Shown: positions 16,654 through 24,433 of the stretch, piece by piece
How the letters are laid out: each line of letters starts with the position of its first letter
How positions within the stretch are numbered: the stretch's first letter is position 1
NCBI GenBank assembly: GCA_910588815.1
Contig: CAJUQY010000033.1
Span: 1 to 34,284, forward strand
Origin: an uncultured Lachnospiraceae bacterium
GTDB taxonomy: Bacteria; Bacillota; Clostridia; Lachnospirales; Lachnospiraceae
Direction: 5' to 3'
DNA length: 34,284 nt
Notes under the pieces: generated by a model
The model's database searches: none
What the model was told of the DNA's origin: nothing
The model's input: the letters and a program-made list of their open reading frames with translations, nothing else
Program-made: the position numbers and the translations under genes

Positions 16654-17613
16654 GTGGAAAAGAATAAAACGTTTAATCTTTCAAAAATCATATCCAAATA
16701 CAGCCTGGTGATTATTCTGGTGGTCATGATCGTGGTCTGCAGCTTTGCCAATGAGAACTTCCTCCAGTTCAAGAACCTGATGAACGTGGCCAAACAGCAG
16801 TCGGTCAATATCCTGCTGGCTCTCGGCGCCATGCTGCTTATTTCGGCGGGAGGCCTGGATCTGGCGGCCGGCTCCAATCTGGCGCTTGCCAGCGTGGTCG
16901 CCCTGTACGCCTACAAGGCGGTGCCCAGCGTACTTCTCACCTTTGCGGTGGCGATTCTGGTGGCCGTGGGCTGCAACCTGATCAGCGGATTTATGGTGAC
17001 GAAATTCCGGACGCCGCCCTTCATTGCAACTTTATCCATGCAGCTGATGGCAAGGGGGGTGGCCCTCTATATCACTCAGGGACAGAATCAGTCGGGGCTC
17101 GGGGAGAACCTGCAGGTGATCGGCCAGGGGAGCACCCTGGGAGTTCCCAACAGCATCTACATCATGGTCGTGATCGTCCTGGCAGTCATTTATCTTACCA
17201 GGGAGACGAAATTAGGGCGTTCCGTGTTTGCCGTGGGAGGCAACGAAGAGGCGGCCAACGCATCCGGTATCAATGTCAACGCGGTGAAAATGAAGGTCTA
17301 TGCCATCAACGGACTTTTGACCGGTATTGCGGCAACCATCTGGCTGTCCAGGGTTAACAGCGCCATGCCAAACGGCGGCGTCAGCTATGAATTTGACGCC
17401 ATGATCGCCACCATCGTGGGCGGCACCAGCTTTTCCGGCGGCGTCGGGTCGGCGGTGGGCACGGTGATCGGCGCCTTTATCGTAGGCTTCTTAAACAACA
17501 TCATGAATCTGATGGGAATTGATTCCTATTTACAGCAGGTGGTGCGCGGCATTATTATCGGCGGCGCCGTGATCTGGGATATTTACTTTAAGAACAGAAA
17601 GAGCTCCAGATAA
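16654..17613 (+). CDS. Sugar ABC transporter permease, RbsC type
   Basis: A 319-residue polytopic membrane protein of the ribose/galactoside permease family. A GTG start at 16654 is chosen for the GGGAGGG site seven bases upstream. Typical motifs include FLQFKNLMNVAKQQSVNILLALGAM (about residues 30-55), LISAGGLDLAAGS, TLSMQLMARGVALY, FAVGGNEEAANASGINVNAVK, and the C-terminal IVGGTSFSGGVGSAVGTVIGAF stretch. Around ten hydrophobic segments can be counted. It lies 16 bases after the ATPase stop and would form a homodimeric channel. Confidence 0.93.
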   Translation: MEKNKTFNLSKIISKYSLVIILVVMIVVCSFANENFLQFKNLMNVAKQQSVNILLALGAMLLISAGGLDLAAGSNLALASVVALYAYKAVPSVLLTFAVAILVAVGCNLISGFMVTKFRTPPFIATLSMQLMARGVALYITQGQNQSGLGENLQVIGQGSTLGVPNSIYIMVVIVLAVIYLTRETKLGRSVFAVGGNEEAANASGINVNAVKMKVYAINGLLTGIAATIWLSRVNSAMPNGGVSYEFDAMIATIVGGTSFSGGVGSAVGTVIGAFIVGFLNNIMNLMGIDSYLQQVVRGIIIGGAVIWDIYFKNRKSSR

Positions 17614-17686
17614 TGCGTCAGGAAAGGGGGAAGACAGGTTCATCTGGAGAAAAAATAAAGCAACCAAAACAATCAAGGAGGATACT

Positions 17687-18796
17687 ATGAAAAAAAGAGT
17701 AAGAACCATTATCAGTGCAGTATTATGCTTCACATTGATTCTTTCCATGGCGGCATGCGGCGGAGAGAAGAAAGAGGAGACAAAGGGCGCGGACGCAGGC
17801 GCCGAAACCAAGGCGGCAGAGGAAGGGACCGAGGCGGCAGAAGGGACCGAGGCGGCCGGAACGGAAGCGAAGGAGGAAAGCGGCGAGAAGTTTAAAGTCC
17901 TTTATGTAAGCCGTAACCAGGCAGACACCTTTGCGGCCCGTCTGTCCGGAGATTTTGAGAAATACTGGGAAGCCACTTACAAGGATCAGTTTGAGTTCGA
18001 CGTCCAGGATGCGCAGGCAGATCCGGACAAGGAAAATCAGCTGATTGAGCAGGGGATCACGGCGGGCTATGACGGAATCATCGTGCAGCCCAACGACAGC
18101 GACGCTCAGACTCCTTATGTAAAGCAGGCGGCAGACGCAGGCGTGAAGATCATTACGACCAATGCGGGCATCCGCGACATTGAGGGAGCTTCCTGGATTG
18201 ACGCGGATCCTTACGAGCAGGGCAGAGTCATTGCGGAGCTGGCAGTTGAGATGGCTCCGGAAAACGCAAAGGTTGCGATCATGTCCTGTAACCCCGGCAA
18301 CCTTCACACCGAGAGCAGACTGCAGGCTTACAAGGATATTTTTGTAGCCCAGAGGACGGACTGTGAGATCGTGGCGGAGAAGATCTGCACCCAGAGTGAC
18401 CAGGCGACCTTTATGCAGACCATGGAAGACTGGGTTCAGGCATACGGCAAAATCGATGTGGTTCTCACCATCGGCGATGATCTGGCAAAAGCCTGCTACG
18501 AGGTAGTCAAGGACGACCCCACATTTGCGGATACCCAGTACTATGCGGTGGACGCCAATCCCGACGCACTTCTCAGGATCAAGGCCGGAAACCAGGATGC
18601 GACCGTGATGCAGGATACCCAGGAGCTGGCCCAGAAAAATCTGGACGCCATGTATGACCTTCTGACCGGAAAGCAGGAGAAGGTGGAGGAGACCATTGAG
18701 ACCATCCTGATTACTCCGGAGAACGTGGACGAGTTCATCGAGAAATATATTGAGATCGGGATCATCACTCAGGAAGAGTATGACGCGGTGAAATAA
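17687..18796 (+). CDS. Sugar-binding lipoprotein, RbsB type
   Basis: A 369-residue lipoprotein with lipobox MAAC and Cys24. An alanine/glutamate-rich linker (about residues 28-65) tethers a periplasmic-binding-protein fold of the Peripla_BP_4 type. This begins KFKVLYVSRNQADTFAARLSGDFEKYW and contains the family pattern GYDGIIVQPNDSDAQTPYVKQAADAGVKIITTNA. The AAGGAGG site is eight bases from the start. It is the last gene of the importer, whereas many Rbs operons place it elsewhere. With the dehydrogenase nearby, a polyol or related sugar is a reasonable guess for the ligand. Confidence 0.92.
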   Translation: MKKRVRTIISAVLCFTLILSMAACGGEKKEETKGADAGAETKAAEEGTEAAEGTEAAGTEAKEESGEKFKVLYVSRNQADTFAARLSGDFEKYWEATYKDQFEFDVQDAQADPDKENQLIEQGITAGYDGIIVQPNDSDAQTPYVKQAADAGVKIITTNAGIRDIEGASWIDADPYEQGRVIAELAVEMAPENAKVAIMSCNPGNLHTESRLQAYKDIFVAQRTDCEIVAEKICTQSDQATFMQTMEDWVQAYGKIDVVLTIGDDLAKACYEVVKDDPTFADTQYYAVDANPDALLRIKAGNQDATVMQDTQELAQKNLDAMYDLLTGKQEKVEETIETILITPENVDEFIEKYIEIGIITQEEYDAVK

Positions 18797-18810
18797 AAAC
18801 AGGATAGATT

Positions 18811-18849
18811 ATGAGGAATCCCCCGGACGAGGTCCGGGGGATTCCTCAT
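18811..18849. terminator. Bidirectional terminator between importer operon and htpG
   Basis: A perfect 18-bp stem (18811-18828 with 18832-18849) with a GAG loop. It lies between the convergent binding-lipoprotein gene and htpG. No long T-run follows on either strand, although on the minus side a TTTTT occurs about 10 bases further on. Confidence 0.7.
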
Positions 18850-18876
18850 ATATAAAAGGTATGTGTGGTATGCGTG

Positions 18877-20877
18877 CTATTTTGCAAGCTTCAGCATCAG
18901 CTCGTTGGAGCGGGTTACAAACTTGCCCATGCGCTCCGGAGACAGGGTTCCGTGGGCCAGAAGGGCCAGATCATAAAGCTGCTCGCAGAAAGCGGGCGTG
19001 TCCTCGCCGTCGGCATGGTCAAGGACGTAGGTCACCAGAGGATGGTTGGCGTTCAATACCAACGTCTCGGAACCTCCGAAGAGATCCGCGCCGTTTCCTC
19101 CCATGCTGTACATCTTCATCATTTCCTGCATACGGCGGCTGTCCTCGGAGAGAGTAACCACGGAAGCGATGGCGGGATTCCTGAGCTTTTCCACTTTGAC
19201 CTCCAGCTTGTCGCTGCTAAGGGCTTTCCGGAAGGTCTCCGTCAGCTTGTCCGTCATCTCGGCCATGGAATCTTTGTCCTCTTCCGGAGTCTCCTCCTTG
19301 AAGGCCTTGTCCAGGTCAGAGTCGATGCCCAAGAAGCGGACGCCCTCATTTTTCTGCTCCACATGGCTGATGAAGGGCGAGTCGATGTTGTGGGTCAGGA
19401 TGACCGCATCGATGCCGGCCTCCTTGAACATGTTGATATACTGGCTCTGGGCCGTCTCGTCACTCACATAAAATACGGTATTTTCGTGGGACTCTTTATT
19501 TTCCTCCAGGCATTCTGCCAAGGTAAGGTACTTGCCCTCCAAATTTTTGAAGAGGATGCAGTCCTTGATCTTCTCCTCGAATTTTTCGTCCCGGATGTAG
19601 CCGAACTTGATGAAGGGACTCAAGTCGTCCCAGTATTTCTCATAATTTTCCTTTTCCACCTTGTACATGCCGGTCAGTTTGTCCGCCACCTTCTTGGTGA
19701 TATAGTCGGAGATCTTCTTCACGAAGCCGTCATTTTGCAGGGCGCTCCTGGAGACATTTAAGGGCAGGTCAGGGCAGTCGATGACGCCTTTGAGTAACAT
19801 CAGGAACTCCGGGATCACTTCCTTAATATTGTCGGCGACGAAGACCTGGTTGTTGTAAAGTTTGATGGTGCCCTCGATGCTCTCATACTGGGAGGCGATC
19901 TTCGGGAAATACAGGATACCCTTTAAATTGAAGGGATAATCCATGTTCAGGTGGATCCAGAACAGAGGCTCTTTGTAATCGTTGAATACGGTGCGGTAAA
20001 ACTTCTTGTATTCCTCTTCGGTGCACTCGTTGGGGTGTTTGGTCCAGAGAGGGTGAATGTCGTTTAGGGCGACGGGGCGCTTGTGGATCTTGGCGCGCTC
20101 TTTTCTGGGAGAAACCTCGACAACTTCTTTTTCGCCGTCTTCGTTCTCCTTCTCCTCCGTCTTGGCTTCCTCCACGATGCGCTCCACCACCACGTCCTTG
20201 TCGGTCACTTCGTCCAGGTCGACGGTCTCAAACTCCTGGGGAGCGTTTGCCTTCTCCAGATAAATGTTCACCGGCATGAAGGAGCAGTATTTGTTTAAAA
20301 CCTCCCTGGCCTTGTACTCATTGGAAAACTCCACACTGTCCTCGTTCAGATACAGGGTAATGGTGGTGCCGAAGCCCTCCTTGTCACCCTCTGCCATGGA
20401 AAATTCCTGGCCGCCCTCCGATTCCCAGTGGACGGCGGGGGCATCGGCTTTGTAGGATTTGGTGTCAATGGTCACCCGGTCGGCCACCATGAACGCCGAA
20501 TAGAAACCAAGGCCGAAATGGCCGATGATCTGATCCTCGTTGGTCTTGTCTTTATACTTCTCCAGGAAATCCCTTGCGCCGGAAAATGCGATCTGGTTGA
20601 TATACTCGTCCAGTTCCTCAAAAGTCATGCCGAGGCCGTTGTCCGTGAAGGAAATGGTCTTGTCTTCGGGATCGACCGTCACGGTGATTTTGAACTCCGT
20701 GTCCTCGGGAGTCTCGAATTCTCCCATCATGTCCAGTTTTTTTAATTTGGTAATGGCGTCGCAGCCGTTGGAGATCAGTTCCCGGTAAAAAATATCGTGG
20801 TCGCTGTACAGCCATTTTTTGATGATCGGAAATATGTTTTCGCTGTTAATGGATAAATTGCCTTGTTTCTCTGCCAT
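18877..20877 (-). CDS. htpG: Hsp90 chaperone HtpG
   Basis: A 666-residue Hsp90 homologue. The GHKL ATP-binding site shows Glu33 and Asn37 in YRELISNGCDA, DNGLGMT (79-85) and the lid motif GHFGLGF (119-125). The middle-domain arginine region RSALQNDGFVKKI is present. A charged linker (VEEAKTEEKENEDGEKE region, about residues 225-250) separates the N-terminal and middle domains and is longer than in E. coli HtpG. I chose the start MAEKQG at 20877, the usual beginning of the family. An ATG three codons upstream (20886) is possible. HtpG is an ATP-dependent dimeric folding chaperone. A CIRCE-like element and a promoter lie just upstream. Confidence 0.95.
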   Translation of the reverse strand: MAEKQGNLSINSENIFPIIKKWLYSDHDIFYRELISNGCDAITKLKKLDMMGEFETPEDTEFKITVTVDPEDKTISFTDNGLGMTFEELDEYINQIAFSGARDFLEKYKDKTNEDQIIGHFGLGFYSAFMVADRVTIDTKSYKADAPAVHWESEGGQEFSMAEGDKEGFGTTITLYLNEDSVEFSNEYKAREVLNKYCSFMPVNIYLEKANAPQEFETVDLDEVTDKDVVVERIVEEAKTEEKENEDGEKEVVEVSPRKERAKIHKRPVALNDIHPLWTKHPNECTEEEYKKFYRTVFNDYKEPLFWIHLNMDYPFNLKGILYFPKIASQYESIEGTIKLYNNQVFVADNIKEVIPEFLMLLKGVIDCPDLPLNVSRSALQNDGFVKKISDYITKKVADKLTGMYKVEKENYEKYWDDLSPFIKFGYIRDEKFEEKIKDCILFKNLEGKYLTLAECLEENKESHENTVFYVSDETAQSQYINMFKEAGIDAVILTHNIDSPFISHVEQKNEGVRFLGIDSDLDKAFKEETPEEDKDSMAEMTDKLTETFRKALSSDKLEVKVEKLRNPAIASVVTLSEDSRRMQEMMKMYSMGGNGADLFGGSETLVLNANHPLVTYVLDHADGEDTPAFCEQLYDLALLAHGTLSPERMGKFVTRSNELMLKLAK

Positions 20878-20917
20878 ATCAGTCATACCTTTCTTTTTCT
20901 CTTTTCTTTTAGAGTAC

Positions 20918-20946
20918 ATTGTAATACCTGATTTTATAAAAGTCAA
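20918..20946 (-). promoter_or_regulatory. Promoter of htpG
   Basis: On the minus strand, TTGACT (20946-20941), a 17-base spacer and TACAAT (20923-20918). The CIRCE-like repeat ends eight bases upstream of the -35 hexamer. Confidence 0.75.
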
Positions 20947-20953
20947 GAGAAAA

Positions 20954-20980
20954 TCAGCACTCGATTGAAATGAGTGCTAA
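20954..20980. promoter_or_regulatory. CIRCE-like HrcA operator
   Basis: TCAGCACTC (20954-20962), nine bases, GAGTGCTAA (20972-20980). This matches the established CIRCE consensus TTAGCACTC-N9-GAGTGCTAA at 17 of 18 positions. It lies between the DUF5721-like gene's stop and the htpG promoter, so HrcA control of htpG is likely. Confidence 0.88.
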
Positions 20981-20985
20981 CAATC

Positions 20986-21483
20986 CTACAATTCTTCCCA
21001 TACAATCTCATGGACTTTGAAAAAACGCTTCACCATGTCGTCCCAGGCGCGTTCCAGGGTTTTGTCCATGACGAAGGAAGTGAAGGAGACTCCGGTGGTA
21101 CAGACGAGGTTCCCCTGGTCATAGCGGACATTCAGAAAAAGGCCCCCCACCTGTTCGGCGGAAAAAGAAAGTCCGCTGTTTGCAAGGAGCTTTTCCGTAT
21201 TGGCACGGGAGAGGACAAAGACAATTTTGAACTGTTCCGGCAGCCGGTTTCCCTTGATGATCTGGAAACAGAGAGGCTTTAAGAGGGACCAGCGGGCCAG
21301 ATCGTGCTGTTCCATGGACTCCCACTGGGCGTCCGTAAAATAGTCTTTATGGAGGCCGCCGTCTATGGAGACGGAAAAACCGGTGGTAAAGGAGGCCTGG
21401 GCAACAAGAAAAGAATCAAAGGTATTCTGCAAAAAAAGTTTGGATGTGAAATCCTTCCGTTCGGGGATATTGAATGCGATCAT
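20986..21483 (-). CDS. Small DUF5721-like protein
   Basis: A 165-residue soluble protein. It resembles the uncharacterised family DUF5721, seen mostly in Lachnospiraceae, with an N-terminal pattern MIAF-x-I-x-(8)-KLFL and SIDGGLHKDYFT near residues 39-51. A GGGAGGA site is five bases from the start. No catalytic motif is recognised. It lies directly upstream of the CIRCE element and htpG in the same orientation, so some htpG transcript may start at its promoter. Function is unknown, and the family assignment is from memory of the pattern. Confidence 0.75.
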   Translation of the reverse strand: MIAFNIPERKDFTSKLFLQNTFDSFLVAQASFTTGFSVSIDGGLHKDYFTDAQWESMEQHDLARWSLLKPLCFQIIKGNRLPEQFKIVFVLSRANTEKLLANSGLSFSAEQVGGLFLNVRYDQGNLVCTTGVSFTSFVMDKTLERAWDDMVKRFFKVHEIVWEEL

Positions 21484-21540
21484 AGAATCCTCCCTGCCGC
21501 CGCAAACAGGCCGGCCCTTTCTGTATTTTCCCGCAACACG

Positions 21541-21546
21541 ATTATA
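21541..21546 (-). promoter_or_regulatory. Possible -10 hexamer for the DUF5721-like gene
   Basis: TATAAT on the minus strand about 58 bases before the start codon. A convincing -35 hexamer at 16-18 bases is not seen, so the call is weak. Confidence 0.35.
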
Positions 21547-21615
21547 GTATAGAAGAAAAGGAACAAAAAGAAAAGGAAATCTTTTCTTAAACTTTTCCTA
21601 TTTTTGTCTGGTCGG

Positions 21616-21644
21616 TTGACAATACCAACGGTCAATCTTATAAT
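21616..21644 (+). promoter_or_regulatory. Perfect consensus sigma-A promoter
   Basis: TTGACA (21616-21621), 17 bases, TATAAT (21639-21644). It reads towards the membrane-protein gene at 21735, with a predicted start near 21651. Confidence 0.85.
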
Positions 21645-21734
21645 AAACGGGACGGTTGCCAATGGCAGGTCATGAAATGTGGGAATGCAATGCGGGGCCG
21701 GATTCTGTTGGGATCAGGCAGTCAGGGAGATATT

Positions 21735-23948
21735 ATGAAAAACAAGATTAAGAAGCTTCTTTCCATTTTAGTGATAAGTGCGGTGACATTGATAGGCTTT
21801 GGTGTGGCGGTGTCTGCCACGGGAGGAACCGGGGACGCCAGGCTGTCCGGCCTGGAGGTGTCTCCGGGAACTTTGTCTCCGGAGTTTTCTTCCGATTGCT
21901 ACGAATATTATGTGGAAGTGGGAGAAGACTGCGACAAGCTTCTGGTAAATACACAGACTGTGGATAGCGGGGCAAAGGCAGTGATTGCAGGAAATTCCAG
22001 TTTAAAGGCGGGAGTCAATTCTGTGATTATCAATGTAACGGCAGCGGACGGAACGACGACTGCCAGATATACCATTCAGGTGACTCGCGGGGCGGCCCAG
22101 GCAGGGGACAGTTCTGCCGCTCAGGGCGGCCAGACGTCAGCATCCGGAAGTCAGCTGGGAGGCGGAATCGCGAGCAATCCTTTAATCATGGGAAATCGGC
22201 CTGCATCCGGAAGCTCTGAGACAGAAGCGTTGGAGGAGACAACGTCCGGCGGGGAAGACGATGAAACAGAGGCGCCCCTGGCGAGCGAAGAAGACCTGGA
22301 GGACGGCCAGGTTCCGGGAGGCGGAGAGCTTCCGGAGGGGGAAGGGCCGGATCGCGAAGACCCGGAAACGGCAGGTCAGGCTGCAGGCGTGATTGTCACT
22401 GCGGGGAAGACATATACATTGGCGGTACCTGACGAGGCAATGGTTCCAAACGACTTTGAAGCGGCGACGGTTTCTATTGGCGGACAGCCGGTTTCCGTAT
22501 GGCAGTTTCCCTCCAATTATGAGGTTGCGGGACTGTACCTGATTTATGGGACAAGCCCCGAGGGGAAAACCGCCTTTTACATATATGACGAAAGTGAAGG
22601 CACAGTCATTACGGCGGCCGAAGGGCTCTTGTCGATCGGGCAGGAGGGAAAGATTTCCCAGAACCAGCTGCGCAGCACCCAGGAAACCTATCAGAAGTCT
22701 CTGAAAAGCCGAATGATCATTATCATTTGCCTTTCTGTTCTTTGTTTTATTTTAGTGATTTTGCTGACTGCGTCTCTTACAAGAAGAAAGCGTCAGGATG
22801 TTGAGGCCTACGGGACAGATTACGGAGCTTACCACAGAAAATCCGGACCAGAGGAGGAGGAAGAGGATTTCTACGGGGATGACGGCGGCCCGGAGGAGGA
22901 CGAAGAGGATTTTTATCAAGAAGAAGATTACGGTGAGCTCTATGAGGACGAAGAGGAGGCTTATGGTGCGGATGGCTGCGCTGAAGAAAATTACGGCGAA
23001 GAAGATTATGAGGAAGAGGACTATGGCGTAGAGTACTGTGATGAGGAGGACTATGATGATGCCGAAGCCCAGAGAGAGGGCGGAGGGGAATTGGATAGTG
23101 GAAAGGATGCTGCCCCAGAAGGAGACTTCTTATATTACGAGGACGAGCTGCCTGAAGAAAAGGAGGAGTATCTGGAACCGGAAATAGATCAGACGGTGTT
23201 TCAGGAAGTCCAAGAAGAACAGAAAAAAAAACGGTTGACAGAGCCTGAACCGGACGAGAGGGAGACGGAGGGGGATACGGCCCCGTTGCCGAATCTTGTG
23301 GATACCGGCAGACTGGAACCGGTGAAAGCAGTTACGGCCGAAGTTTTGGCGGAGACGGAAGATTTCGGCCTTGAAGATATTGATCTGGAGCTGTTTGATC
23401 TCGAGGAAGGCAAAGAGACGGGCCCTGAGGCGGAGATGCGGAAGGAGACCGGAAACAGCCGGGCAGAGGTATCGGAGGAGGTTCCTGTAAAAGAGCCGGA
23501 AGCGGTTGATGCCGCAAAGCCGCAGGAGGCGGAGCCTGAGGCCGGAAGTGTTGAGGAACCGGAGGCTGACAGCAATGAGGAGTTGGAGCCGGAAACGATC
23601 GGTTTTGAGGAAATTACTCTTGAAGATGTGGGCTTTGGGGAAATAAAACCTGCCGGAGAGGTGTGGGGAGAGGAATATTCGGAAGAAAAAGAAGAATATT
23701 CCGACGAGAAGGCGCACCTGAATGAACGGGAGGACGATTTGGACGAAAGCGAAGGCCATCCGGACGGAAACGACGATTTGGACGGGAAAACAGAATATTC
23801 CGATGAAAGAGAAGAATATTCGGATGAGGAAGAGTGGTTCCCTCTGCCGGATGAGGAAGAAGAGGTGGACGTGGATGCGGAGTTTGATCTGCTGGATGCA
23901 CTTCTTTCCGATTCTCTCCGGGACGGCAAACCGACCGGAAGGAAATAA
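21735..23948 (+). CDS. Membrane protein with cadherin-like domain and acidic cytoplasmic tail
   Basis: A 737-residue protein from ATG 21735 (AGGGAG five bases upstream). A Sec signal peptide ends near residue 28 (AVSA). Residues 35-118 match the cadherin-like beta-sandwich domain (PF12733 pattern: RLSGLEVSPGTLSPEFS, then AGVNSVIINVTAADGTTTARYTIQVTR). An acidic linker leads to a second small extracellular domain (about 219-300). One membrane segment lies at about 327-347, followed by RRK, giving an outside-to-inside topology. The remaining 390 residues are extremely rich in Asp/Glu/Tyr, with repeats such as EEYSDE. This gene has a perfect promoter. A role in surface sensing or cell-envelope organisation is conceivable, but no function is assigned. 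Confidence 0.85.
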   Translation: MKNKIKKLLSILVISAVTLIGFGVAVSATGGTGDARLSGLEVSPGTLSPEFSSDCYEYYVEVGEDCDKLLVNTQTVDSGAKAVIAGNSSLKAGVNSVIINVTAADGTTTARYTIQVTRGAAQAGDSSAAQGGQTSASGSQLGGGIASNPLIMGNRPASGSSETEALEETTSGGEDDETEAPLASEEDLEDGQVPGGGELPEGEGPDREDPETAGQAAGVIVTAGKTYTLAVPDEAMVPNDFEAATVSIGGQPVSVWQFPSNYEVAGLYLIYGTSPEGKTAFYIYDESEGTVITAAEGLLSIGQEGKISQNQLRSTQETYQKSLKSRMIIIICLSVLCFILVILLTASLTRRKRQDVEAYGTDYGAYHRKSGPEEEEEDFYGDDGGPEEDEEDFYQEEDYGELYEDEEEAYGADGCAEENYGEEDYEEEDYGVEYCDEEDYDDAEAQREGGGELDSGKDAAPEGDFLYYEDELPEEKEEYLEPEIDQTVFQEVQEEQKKKRLTEPEPDERETEGDTAPLPNLVDTGRLEPVKAVTAEVLAETEDFGLEDIDLELFDLEEGKETGPEAEMRKETGNSRAEVSEEVPVKEPEAVDAAKPQEAEPEAGSVEEPEADSNEELEPETIGFEEITLEDVGFGEIKPAGEVWGEEYSEEKEEYSDEKAHLNEREDDLDESEGHPDGNDDLDGKTEYSDEREEYSDEEEWFPLPDEEEEVDVDAEFDLLDALLSDSLRDGKPTGRK

Positions 23949-23953
23949 AGCAT

Positions 23954-23982
23954 TTGACAAACAGAGTGAGGGAGGGTATACT
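23954..23982 (+). promoter_or_regulatory. Promoter of the SRP RNA gene
   Basis: TTGACA (23954-23959), a 17-base spacer and TATACT (23977-23982), starting only five bases after the upstream stop codon. Predicted transcription start is 23989-23990. Confidence 0.8.
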
Positions 23983-23989
23983 ATTCAAG

Positions 23990-24256
23990 TATGATTTTGT
24001 TTTAAAGCTTCCGCACAGCCGGGGAGTTAGCGGTGTCCTGTACCTGCAATCCGCTATAGCAGGGGTGATATCCTGCCGAGGATTACAAACTGTGAAGCTG
24101 CCCTTTATAAGTAGTGTTGAAGTCTGGGTCTTACGCAACAGGGCCCTGTGAACCGTGTCAGGCCAGGAATGGAGCAGCACTAAGCAGGATACCTTGTGTG
24201 CCGTGAGGCTGCCTGGGCCGAGCTGGCTGTAGAGGTAACGTTTGCGGTGCGTTTTT
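23990..24256 (+). ncRNA. ffs: Signal recognition particle RNA, large Gram-positive type
   Basis: About 265 bases of RNA gene. The Alu domain is recognisable at about 24021-24070 (GTAGCGGTG-like, CTGTACCTGCAATCCGCTAT, AGCAGG). The conserved domain IV that binds the Ffh M domain is at 24157-24185 (GTCAGG, GGAGCAGC, TAAGC). The 5' and 3' parts can pair (CCGCA near 24011 with TGCGG near 24242). Exact ends are inferred from the promoter and from a T-run at 24252-24256. It targets ribosome-nascent chains to the membrane together with Ffh and FtsY. Confidence 0.92.
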
Positions 24257-24293
24257 CGACGCAGGATGTGCGGATTTATAAATAAAGAGGAAG

Positions 24294-24332
24294 AGCCTAT
24301 AGATACAGGAATCCTGTGTATTTATAGGCTTT
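24294..24332 (+). terminator. Hairpin, possible terminator after the SRP RNA
   Basis: AGCCTATA (24294-24301) pairs with TATAGGCT (24323-24330), with further pairing inside (ACAGGA with TCCTGT), followed by TT. The T-tail is short, so the terminator call is moderate. Confidence 0.45.
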
Positions 24333-24366
24333 CATAATCTTGCGCGGGAATGAAAAGGTAATCTGT

Positions 24367-24396
24367 TTGACAGCCGGAAATAATCTGGAGTATACT
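24367..24396 (+). promoter_or_regulatory. Promoter of the zinc-ribbon membrane protein gene
   Basis: TTGACA (24367-24372), an 18-base spacer and TATACT (24391-24396), about 37 bases before the start codon. Confidence 0.7.
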
Positions 24397-24433
24397 ATAG
24401 AAAACGGCACTGCACAACAGAAAGGAGTCCGGT

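Noticed and set aside
18865..19761. Plus-strand open frame of about 300 codons inside htpG
   Set aside because: It is the antisense of a clear Hsp90 coding sequence, with no domain of its own.
23130..23960. Two overlapping minus-strand frames opposite the acidic tail
   Set aside because: GAA/GAG-rich DNA gives Phe/Leu- or Ser-rich antisense frames without stops. No start signals or motifs are present.
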